A stretch of 64,000 nucleotides of DNA. Origin: Oreocharis arfaki (Eukaryota; Chordata; Aves; Passeriformes; Paramythiidae). The notes under the pieces are model-generated. The model searched no databases. It had not been told where the DNA came from and worked only from the letters and a program-made list of their open reading frames with translations. Location of the stretch: NCBI GenBank assembly GCA_013398015.1, contig VZRR01003264.1:1-64000 (forward strand). The letters run 5' to 3'. A program made the translations under genes and the position numbers. Positions 13,201-22,300 of the stretch are shown piece by piece. Numbering within the stretch: position 1 is the stretch's first letter; every line of letters starts with the position of its first letter.

Positions 13201-15160
13201 AAACTGCTATGAAAACAAGAAAAAGAAAAAATAAAAGAATAGATGTACTGAGGCCAGAAACTAATAGGTGTACCCAGAGTCATGAAGTCCTGTGCTAATG
13301 CGAAAAACAAGCTTTTGTGTTTTGGTTTCAGTTGAGGACCTGTCTGAAGGGATCTGCTTAACTGCAGAATTAAGACTTGACCTACATCAGCGTGGGGAAA
13401 GCCAGTGTAAGAGGCAACAATTCACTGTGTGTGCTTCTCCCACCTGCTTCTGCAACAGTTCCATTTTTGAGTCTCAAGTTAGTTGACTTACAAATACATC
13501 TTTGCTCAAACACAGCAGCAGTAATGGTACCGTGCTCAGTTTGGGCACTGTGAGATGGGGAGGGGCTCAGGCGATTATTGGAACCATGCTTAACTTTTTG
13601 TAGTTTTTAGTCACCCCTTCAAACTTATTTTAATGCCTCTTTTATGGCAGAAGTGCTAGGGTAAAAAATTTTAGCACCTTTTGAATTTTTTTTCTGCCAG
13701 AGGTTTTACGCCCCAGTTGCTTTTAAGAATATGTTTATACATGTAATAAAATATTAATTCCTTCATCTGTGAAATGCCAGACATGTTGTAATAGTGTTTT
13801 ACTACCTTGAAACCTGTGATAAAAGCTACCATGTGCAGTACTTTATTGTAGAGTATGTATGGTGGGGGATTTTTTACATCATATTGGACTTTTTCCCACT
13901 GAAGTCCAGGACAAAAGTTCTTTTGGCCTCTGTGGGAGTCAGGCAAAATGTTTTTGTAGGGTCTGGACCAAAATGTAATTATTTTATACTTGCAGTAAAT
14001 GTGATTAATATCTTTTAATGATGCAGGATATTGTTACACTCTTTAACTAAATTTGTATGTAATAGCAGTTGTGCTATGCAAGGGTAGTGGCCATTGCAAC
14101 TTATTCCTGAAAGCTGTGAGACAGGTTTGGAGAACATTTTATTGTGTAGGCAACAGTAACCTGAACTGATAACTCCTGCAGCTCTTTGCAAGGCTGGAAA
14201 ATAATAACTTGCAAGGGTTTGAGTCAAATCTGTCCTATTCAAGAAACGGAATGTGGTAAGAGTTTCCTCTGATTGTAGGTGTTGAGCACAATTGTAATTC
14301 TGAAGAGAATCACTCTCTAGGACAGAGTCTCACTGATCATTCTGCTCCTGGGACTCAATCTGCACTTAAGATTTTCCTGGAGTAGTAACAGGACCGTGAA
14401 AATACAGCATAAACTTGACATTAAACCCCCCTTTAGTTAGGTAATGCCAGGTTTTCCTGTAGGAGAGTCGTGTTACAGCTTGAGCTCATTTGGGAATGGA
14501 AACAGTTTGGAGTGCTAATGATAGAGAAATCTGTTGGATTTGTAGAAACTACCTTTCTGCTTTGGATGTCTGTAGTGTAGTCAAGCCAGTTCAGTTATCC
14601 ACTCCTTTTTAGTGCAAAGTTCCCTTTGTATTTGCTGCAAGAAGGAACAGGGGTAAAAAGAAGTTGAGATCACAGCATTTACTGGGAATTACCAGATTTG
14701 CTCTTGGAGTCTTAATGTCATTCAGCTCTACCTGGCCAAGGGGGTTTAGAGCAACCCTAGGAACTCCGGCAGCACTGTCTGTAGCTTCTGCCTTGGAGCT
14801 GTGTCTGAAGTGAAGGATTTGTGGTCAGAGCATGCACTTCTAGGTGCCAAAATGTTCATTGAGATTTTATTGGCTGGCATAATTTGAAGGAACTGTGATG
14901 CAGCTCTCCCCAAAGGATGAGAGATCTGCAGGCTGTCTTCTGCTTTTTCCAGTGTCACACCACAAGATTAGCTGCATTTCGTCAAACCAAAAGATTTATC
15001 CACTTAATAAAAACCTGATTTTTGTGTGTCTCTTTTACAACCAGTAGCAGATGTTGATGGAAGAACAAGCTTACTTTTTATTCAGTTGGTTCCTTTTTAC
15101 TTGCAGGTATCCAAGCTAGAAAAAAAGGAAGGAATTTCTGTAGCTGAAGACGTGGACTGA
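1048..15160 (+). CDS. NADSYN1: Glutamine-dependent NAD+ synthetase, complete, 21 coding exons
   Basis: NADSYN1 makes NAD+ from deamido-NAD, ATP and glutamine, the last step of the Preiss-Handler and de novo routes, in the cytosol. Coding exons: 1048-1132, 1281-1341, 1820-1936, 2741-2794, 3153-3242, 4082-4133, 4835-4923, 5763-5880, 6372-6503, 7035-7109, 7275-7399, 7611-7659, 8224-8326, 8990-9158, 9524-9659, 10411-10517, 11282-11413, 11567-11636, 12224-12352, 12823-12999, 15107-15160. They sum to 2124 nt, or 707 residues, against 706 in human, and every junction keeps phase and has GT-AG ends. The ATG gives the family-typical [15 protein letters not shown] start with GCC just upstream. The exon 16 donor (GTTGGT) is weak. 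No broken frame or missing catalytic residue was seen. Introns contain no other gene; the largest is intron 20 (13000-15106). Confidence 0.98.
1629..1653. repeat. Perfect 11-bp inverted repeat in NADSYN1 intron 2
   Basis: TATATCACCCC and its exact reverse complement GGGGTGATATA are separated by only three bases (CAT). It would form an 11-bp hairpin in the pre-mRNA. Its role is unknown. Confidence 0.85.
6648..6673. repeat. Perfect 13-bp tandem duplication in NADSYN1 intron 9
   Basis: TACCTACAGTAGC occurs twice back to back, with no difference between copies. It contains a TTNCAG-like CTACAG and GTAG, but no exon is recognised nearby. Confidence 0.9.
7611..15160 (+). other. NADSYN1: NADSYN1 NAD synthetase domain (exons 12-21)
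   Basis: This half adenylates deamido-NAD and transfers ammonia. Exon 13 carries the N-type ATP-pyrophosphatase loop [11 protein letters not shown] (about residues 356-366). Further family blocks are [13 protein letters not shown] and [14 protein letters not shown] (exon 15), [13 protein letters not shown] and [10 protein letters not shown] (exon 16), [20 protein letters not shown] (exon 17), [14 protein letters not shown] (exon 19) and the C-terminal [20 protein letters not shown] (exon 20). The last exon adds 17 variable residues after CIDKQ. Everything needed for synthetase activity is visible. Confidence 0.93.
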
Positions 15161-15565
15161 CCTCCTGTCTTGTTCAACTGTGGTAATTAGTTTGCCAAAC
15201 AGAATGCTCAAAACTGGATTATACTGTGATAATGAGCAGGGCTGACCTACTCAACAATTCTTGAGCTGACCGTTGTAATCAATTTTTTTTATTGACTCCC
15301 AGTTTTACTGCCAATATACTTCAACTGTAGTTTGACTAAGGCTTTTCTTCAACTTCTTGAGTTAATTACCTTTCACTTAAAATATTTGGATAAACCCATC
15401 ACAAATAAATCCAGGGTAGTATTTAGTTTGGTTCTGATAATTTGGATATGACTCTTGAGTAACATTCAACTGTGAATGTGTAAAATTTTAACAGTTCTGG
15501 CATGTGGTGTTGAGGGGGAAAAACTCACCTTACTTTGCAATAAACTTGTAATTTTGTCATGCTAA
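15161..15565 (+). other. NADSYN1: NADSYN1 3-prime UTR (inferred)
   Basis: The A/T-rich stretch after the stop codon ends near a canonical polyadenylation signal. An earlier AATAAA at 15404-15409 is a possible proximal signal. The end coordinate is an estimate of about 20 bases after the distal signal. Confidence 0.65.
15539..15544 (+). terminator. NADSYN1: NADSYN1 polyadenylation signal
   Basis: CAATAAA lies about 380 bases after the stop, followed by a T/G-containing stretch (TTGTAATTTTGTC). Alternatives are AATAAA at 15404 and 15895. Confidence 0.65.
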
Positions 15566-16837
15566 TTGACTGACTTCTTCTTTTACATGTTTTTTATTTA
15601 CCTAGCACTGGCTTTGTAGACTGGTCCAGTGTTTTGAATGGCCACATAATGTCTAACTCAGCAACGTATTGGAAGCATGTCTGTCTTGAAGCAGATGGGT
15701 CATCTCCATGTTAGCAGGATCAAAATTAGAGTTTATCTTCTTGTTTTGTTTGGATATTGCAGAACGAAGTATAAAACCAGCATCCTCTGAGCTCAATTAG
15801 AGTGTTACCCACATCCCACCTACAGTTTGCAGAAACTTAATTTTTAGCTTCATGACTTCAGCTGATCTTTTAAAAGTGTTCAGTGCTATGGAGCAATAAA
15901 AAAGGATAGGCTTATTCCTTTGCCTGAGTCCTTTTTCTGCCTTTTCATTTTATGTTTGGCTGTTTTCATTTATTTTTTAAACCTTGATTTGAAAGGTGCA
16001 GTTTTAATAAGGAAAACTAGAAATGCATTTCTGCAGTTCTGGGCAAACAACACTAACTGCAACAACAGGAGAGCTTAGGTCCAGTGAGACTTCTGTTAAA
16101 ATAGTCCTACATAGTGGAAAATGTCTGCTAAAAAGGGCACATTCTCCACATTTGTTTTTCACAACTCAGGAGTTGATTCACTTGGAGTTAAATATGCTGC
16201 ATTGTTCATTGTGTGTTTGCTATATGGTACTAATTTAAATAAATAACTAACTTACCTTAATGGGTGCTGCTGGTATGAAGAATAGAAAACCCCAGGTGAG
16301 ATTTGCCTTCCTTCACAGTTAGTTGGGCGCTTCCACTTCCCATTCCAGCCCAAGGGAGTGGATGAATTTTGAACAGAAGTTCAAGAAGTTGTTGTATATT
16401 TGAAGACTTCTTCTTTCTTTCTTTCCTCCAGAAGTTACTGGATTCTCTTTCTTGACAATCACAGAAGAGGAAAGAGGAGACATTTGCTTTCATTCAAATA
16501 AAAATAATAGCAAAAAATTACAATATTTACATGTGTTTCGTGTTAGTGTTGTTACCCTGACTCTTTCAGACACTTGTCTCTCTTAGCAATGCCATTTACA
16601 GCACGTGTACAAATTGTATTTTATTTCTTCCCTGCTAATGCTGTCTACAGATTGTACCAGGCCACCCCTATTTTCCTTTTACTGTCCAGAAGTTCTCAGT
16701 GTGTATATTCCATCCAATGCCTCTAGTTCAACTGTTACCAACACTAACTCCAATTTTATCAGTGCGTTGTTGCCTACCGAGGATGGGAAATAATTCAGAT
16801 ATGTAGCTGCTGATGTTACTTTTTACTGAGGATGACT
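15566..16837. other. Intergenic DNA between NADSYN1 and the LTR-like repeat
   Basis: There is no convincing exon, RNA gene or recognised repeat. It holds a further AATAAA at 15895 and CT-rich tracts near 16405-16430. Short ORFs here are of chance length for A/T-rich vertebrate DNA. Confidence 0.6.
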
Positions 16838-17859
16838 TGTATTGGGTTTGTGTGGCAGGTTTTACTGGGGGAGTGCTACAGAGGTGGCTTCTTTGAGGTG
16901 ATCCTGGAAGCTTCCCCTGTGTCCAGCAGAGCCAATCCCAGCTGGCTCCAGGATGGACCCACTGCTGGCCAAGGCCAAGCCAACCAGTGATGGGAGTAAT
17001 GCCTCTGAAAACAGATTTAAGAAGGAGAAAAAGGTATTATGCAGAAGGAATTGCAGCCAGAGAAGAGCAGGGTGAGAATATGAGAGGGGAATAGCCCTGC
17101 ACACACCCAGCTCAGTGAAGAAGGAGGGGCAGGAGCTGCTCCGGGTGCTGGAGCTGAGATTCCCCGCAGCCCGTGGTGAGGCAGCTGTGTCCCTGCAGCA
17201 CATGGAGGGGCATAGGGATGCACAGATCCTGCAGCCCGTGGAGGAGCCCGCACCAGGGCAGCTGGCTGCTCAAAGGAGTCTGTGAACCTGTGGGAAGCCC
17301 ATGTGGAGCAGGGTCCTGGCCAGGGATATGCAGACCCGTGGAGAGAGGAGCCCGTGCTGGAGCAGGTTGCCTGGGAGCACTTGTGGCACTGCAGGGAACC
17401 CACAGTGGAACAGGCTCTTCCTGAAGAACTGCAGCCCGTGGGAACGACTCGTGTTGGAAAAGTTTGTGGGGGACAGTTCCGTGTGGGAGGGGAACCGCCA
17501 TGCTGAAGGAGGGGAAGGACTTGTTGCCCTGAGGAGGAAGCAGTGGCAGAAACAACGTGAATTGACCGTAATCCCGTTTCCTCTCTAGCTACGCCACTGA
17601 GGGGGAAGGGGTAGAGAATCAGGAATAAATTTAAGCCCAGGAAGGAGGGAGGGCTGGGGTGTTTTTAGGATTTGCTTTATTTCTCATTATTCTTTTCTGA
17701 TATGGTTGGTAATAAATTCAAATAATTTTTCTATGTCAAATCTGTTTTGCCTGTAATGGTATTCAGTGAGTGACCTCTCCCTGCCCTAAACTCATATTTT
17801 CTCTCCGTGTCCAGCTGAGGAGGGGAGTGATGGAGCAGCCCAGGTCAACCCACTGCACA
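16838..17859 (+). mobile_element. LTR-like avian interspersed repeat, about 1 kb, probable solo LTR
   Basis: The segment opens with TGTATTGGGTTTGTGTGGCA and closes with GGTCAACCCACTGCACA, so it has TG...CA ends. Its interior is GC-rich with imperfect repeats of GCAGCCCGTGG and GGAGCAGG, then an A/T-rich part with AATAAA at about 17622 and 17710. I recognise this overall pattern as a high-copy repeat in passerine genomes, probably an endogenous-retrovirus LTR, but cannot give its family name. No protein-coding internal region, primer-binding site or second LTR is visible, so it would be solitary. Target-site duplications are not obvious. The open frames on both strands (about 60-150 residues) come from the GC-rich repeats and are not genes. 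Boundaries are good to perhaps 20 bases. Confidence 0.7.
17160..17470. repeat. Imperfect GC-rich repeats within the LTR-like element
   Basis: Variants of GCAGCCCGTGGAGG, GAGCCCGTGCTGGAGCAGG and CCCATGTGGAGCAGGG recur at roughly 50-70 bp spacing. They look like a degenerate tandem array inside the element and explain the overlapping spurious frames. Confidence 0.65.
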
Positions 17860-18939
17860 GCTATTATGCTAAAGATAGTATCAAAGAGTTTTCTTTTTTA
17901 TCTTCAGCTGGATATTACCCTGACTGATTTGGAAGTCAGTGTAAAACTCACTTTTGACCCATCAGTGGTACAGCTGAAGGCAAAAGCTACCCCATTGCTA
18001 TTTATGAAACGTATATGAAATTACACATGTTCCTGAGTTAAATAAAGGTGGCCCAGAGATAGAGACCAATCTTTTTTTTTGTCATTTGGATGAATTTGTG
18101 ACACATCATGACTATGAGCCTGTTGTTATCCCTACATACCACCAGCTCCCTGAAAGAGAGCTGGCCTATGGCAACACCATTGTCCACAGTGAACATTGCT
18201 CCCTGGCCCGTGGTTTTATTTGCAATTCAACTAGTTCTTACACTTAAGAGTTACCTTATAATAGTCTTGACTAGTAAATGTGTAAAATATTCACTGACGT
18301 AAAAGAGCACCCAGTTTGATAAATGATGGGTAACCTTCAATTAAAGAGTTAAGGATGGGTCTACTTTTACTTCCCACGCTGGAATAGCAAAATGAGGGAT
18401 TGATACACTCTAGTGTTTATCATTATGCTGCCACAGATCCCGGTGTGTGGCAGAAAAGCGTTGTCAAATTTTCCTGATTCCTCTTTTAAAAGTGCAGCTT
18501 TATGAAACTGAACAGTGGAAAGGCGTGTGAAGGGGACCGTGAGAAAAGGGGGCAAGTAGCAGAGGTGAAGCATCTTTTAACAGTAAAAGCAACATGAGTG
18601 AAGTTCACAGTTGCTTATGGAATGCCCAGGTGATTAAATACAAATTAAGTACTTTCGGTGACCAGGGATGTAAATGGTTATTTAGGACTGTGATATATGC
18701 GGGAGGCACTAATTTCTACGCTCACGGCCCCGCAGCTGCCCTCAAGACACCCAGCCAGGAGCCCGCAGCTGCCGTGAGGCAAAAAAGCTGCAACTCCTCA
18801 CCAGGGGTACATTTTTTAACCCATAAATGTCGTGTGGGATTCCCCCCTCGGAAGTTCGGGTGAAAACCCGACACTTCTCTACCCCACACTGCCACGAGGC
18901 TCATCACAGCCGCCTGCTTCAGTACCCCAGCCCAAGAGG
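17860..18939. other. Intergenic DNA upstream of the TPCN2 promoter
   Basis: No exon or known repeat is recognised. The part from about 18720 becomes GC-richer and leads into the TPCN2 CpG island. A short repeated phrase CCGCAGCTGCC occurs at about 18729 and 18762. Confidence 0.55.
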
Positions 18940-19044
18940 GGTGGGCAGGAAATGGCGCCCTGAGGGCGAACGCCGGGGCAGCGCCGCGTCCCCCCCAGCC
19001 ACGGGAGGAGCCCGGTGGGGCCGCGGGGCCCTCCCCCGCGGCCG

Positions 19045-19052
19045 GTCACATG
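19045..19052 (+). promoter_or_regulatory. E-box of MITF/TFE type in the TPCN2 promoter
   Basis: GTCACATG contains TCACATG, the T-flanked CA-type E-box preferred by MITF, and matches a degenerate lysosomal CLEAR element (consensus GTCACGTGAC). TPCN2 encodes a lysosomal and melanosomal channel, so such a site is biologically plausible. Binding is not shown by sequence alone. Confidence 0.5.
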
Positions 19053-19293
19053 CGGCGGGCGGAGCCGCCCGGGGCGGGCCGAGCCCCGTTCCCGTCCCGC
19101 CCCCGGTCTCCTCCCCTCCAGCCCCGTCCTGCCCCATCGCAGCCCGGGGCGCTGGAGCGGGCGGAGCTCTCGCCTTTCCCGCACAGTTGGGGCGCTCCCC
19201 GGGAGCGGGAGGAGCGGGAGGGGCAGGAAGGGCCCCGGGCTGCCGAGGGGCTCGGGCGCCCCGCCCCGGCAGCTCCCGGCAGCTCCGGCGGGG

Positions 19294-19327
19294 ACGGCTC
19301 TGAGGGAGCCGCTATCGCGGGGCTCAG
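19294..19327 (+). CDS. TPCN2: TPCN2 putative exon 1 with ACG start
   Basis: The exon reads, in the frame required by exon 2, as ALREPLSRGS after the initiator, then joins to GAGADNDLYINQ. The first codon is ACG with G at -3 and G at +4, a good initiation context, and the codons that follow resemble the EPLL region of mammalian TPC2. Going upstream in this frame there is no ATG before a stop at 18961. The mammalian acidic dileucine EPLL (lysosomal sorting) appears here as EPLS. A different, undetected first exon or a base error is possible. Confidence 0.45.
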
Positions 19328-22300
19328 GTGCGAGCCTAGCACTGCTGCTGCACCCCCAGGCTTCCTTAGTTCCTTATGTAATTTTAGGGTTTTTCTCTAA
19401 AGTGCTGGCAAGTTTTTCTCGAGCCCGGTGGCTGTCGTAGGTCTGGCATCTCAATTCCCCCAAGAGGGAATCTTTTGGAGACCTCAGGTTCTTTCTTTTC
19501 TGGCTATCGCATCACCCAAGGGAACCTTCGCTTTTTGTTGCTGTTTTGTGCAGTGCCAGAAGTGCAGCGGGGTCTCGGATGGATCCTGTGTGCCCAAACC
19601 GAGCAGTGCTTTAATCATCACTTGTGACTAAGTGTCACTTGCTGTGACTAAGATTTGCAGAATAAGTTGGATATCCATGGTAGAATGCATGGAGAAATTG
19701 CTAAAGTAAACATTTTTGGCTAATTTCCCTGTTTTATTTTTATACTGTGAACAGTCGCTAGGATTCTGCCCTTCCAAAATCCTTGGCATCAACACCAGTG
19801 GCTTGCTGTGTGCTTCAAGTACCTAAAGCTTTTGCTGTCCTTGCAGTCCTTCTAACTAATAGTTCCTTTAAGCAACTTTTATTTTTATCTCACTAGTGTG
19901 AGATGTCATGAAAAACATAATGTCTTTACTGCATCAGCCTGGCTTGTCTCCTGGTTATGCTCAGATCTTTCTTGCGCCATGGTTCATATCAGGATCAGTA
20001 CAAAACTGTTGTTGCTGATGCTCAGATAAAGGGTGACATTTAAAAACTGTTTGCAGTCTTTGTAGGAAATTGATGTTACTGAATCATGTGGAACATAAAA
20101 TTGTCTGTGACTCTGATAAATGGTGTTTCTGGCATTGCTTGGTGTCTGGAGGAGAGCATTGTGCTACTGCTGGGATGGACTCTTTCCTGTTTGGGTTGTG
20201 ATTGCTGTCTCCTCGGAGGAGATGGTATGAAGTGCTCCTTGGGAGTCTTCCCCTCTCTGGGAAGGTTACAGTAGCATATATTTTTCTTATCTTGAGTCCC
20301 CTTCAGTTCTTTATCTCTTTGTGTATATATCTTTTTTTTTTTTTTTTCCCTTATTTTGACCTTAACTGCCTTTGTTTCTCTTTTTGGCTTAATTGCCAGG
20401 TTAGTTCCTGGAAGGTCTGTCTTCAAGTAAATGCAAGTGGCTGCTCTTTACTTTTTATGTGTCTGTCTTCACATAGACTTTGTAATACTGGGTTTTGAAA
20501 AGTGGCATAGTCAGTAATTTAGTGGTATTTTATTTCAATTTGTGTTCTTTCACCCCTTGCTGTGTCTTGAGCTCTGATCTGTTTGGTATGGTAATAGTAG
20601 CTCTCAGAACAGATTAAAAAGGCACTTGATTTAGTTCTCATATGACTGGAGATTCCTGTTGGTTTTGGAGGAACAAGATAATTTTAAACCACAGTATCTT
20701 TATTAAACAAAAGTAAAAATTGCTGTAATAGTAGCGCCTGATTTTTCTGGCTTCACTTGACTGTATGCTCTGTCACAGAATAATTTAAATCTCCATTATT
20801 TTTCCTGTTAGGACTTGTTGCTGTGTAGTTTTGTGTTACTTAACTACCAGTGTAATCTGGCTACTTCAGCCTAAAAGAGAACCTTTTAACAGAACACAGA
20901 AAGATGCATGATGTGTTTGATATTATTATTTAATGTAATGCACTGTGCTGCTAGCAGAGCAAATGTGGCAGGAACTCTCTCTTTTTGGTGTGAGCACAGT
21001 GCCCTTTGTCGTGAGAACCGTGATTGTGCACCTTCTGCTAACTGAAAAGCTGTTTTTATCCAAAATACAGCAAGTGATTCTTATTTCTTTTTAACGTCAT
21101 AGGTGCTGGAGCTGATAATGACCTTTATATAAACCAAGCCGTAGTATTTATTGAAGATGCAATACAAGTAAGTATTAATTTTTTCTTAGCTGTTATGCTT
21201 TCCGTGCTGGATGTTTGTCACACACTGCCAGTTTTCTGTGTTCAGGCAACCTTTGTAAACCATCATCCTGATTCACAAAGCAAAATAAGAATTCCAAATT
21301 CCTGTGGTGTGCAAGTCTCAGTGAACTTCTGCCTAGGAGAAATACATTTTTCCCCAGAAGGGAGTAAACTTTTTAAGGGTTTTAGAAGAGATGCTGGTTT
21401 GTGGAGTGATTTTCATGGTGGTTTTTTGTTTGTTTATTTGTTTGGGTTTGTTTGATTGTGGGTGTTTTGACAGTGACTAAACTACTGCTAAGGGAAGCTA
21501 TTTGAGCAAACCCCTGTAATTTGCCTCTCAGCCTGACTACTTGCGTGTCTTAAGAGCTGGTAAAAGTTTAAGAGTTTAAGGCTGGCTTCAGCTGTGAAGC
21601 TGGAACTCTTCAGCTTCAGCTGAACTTGGTGCCTTTGAAAGTCTTGATGGCCTTTTTGTCTCTCCTTTACTGGCCATTACTGCAGGTTCCTAGATCCTGT
21701 TAGCTCCCACTTGGTAGATGCAGGCAGTGGGAATGCTGAAGGGCAGTTCTTGAGCTCTCTTGCTGCATCTAGATGGCTTTTGGTTGGGAGATTTCTGGGG
21801 GCCGGATGTATTTAAGGTGTGGCCGCCCTTCTGGAAGCAGCTTCTCAGTGGCGGCAGAGTAAGAGCAGCCCAGCAGCTGTCGTAGAGGAGGGACGGCGCA
21901 GATTTTGGGGATTCCTCAAGAATCACAGGCACTTCCTGATCTGAAGGCATGTTTTATTCAAAGACATAGGTTGAAGTCTCTTCTATTCAGTATTAATTTG
22001 TTTGCATCTTATGGCTCATTGGAAGAGAAAGACAAAAGAAGATCCGTGAGTGGAATGAATGTTAGAGAGGGGAATTAAGTGGGTGGACCATTTTGGCGAG
22101 TACCTAGGATAGTCACTGAATTATTAAAAATGCTGTTATTTGGAATGATGACAGTGCTTGCTTCAGATGACTGCCACACAGTTTAATTATCTGAGCAGCT
22201 GTGTGGTCTTTAGATAGGAGAACAACTTTAAAATCTTTCCTTTCTCACACATGTAGAGTAGCTCTGTGGTCATGGGTGACCTGATACTTTAATAATTAGT

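Larger units (their letters stand above)
18940..19345 (+). promoter_or_regulatory. TPCN2: TPCN2 CpG-island promoter
   Basis: This is the most GC- and CpG-rich stretch of the window. It contains GC boxes (GGGGCGGGCC near 19072, CCCGCCCCC near 19098), no TATA box, and an E-box TCACATG. It ends at a consensus-like splice donor (CAG/GTGCGA) at 19327/19328 that joins in phase to TPCN2 exon 2. The transcription start is probably within this block but cannot be fixed. Confidence 0.75.

Noticed and set aside
16862..17588. Overlapping open frames of 74-147 residues on both strands
   Set aside because: They lie inside the LTR-like repeat, and the translations are repeat-derived with no retroviral or host domain.
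18827..19440. Large frames of up to 158 residues over the TPCN2 island
   Set aside because: Composition is Gly/Pro/Arg/Ala from CpG-rich DNA. None joins exon 2 in phase except the ATG-less frame described for exon 1.
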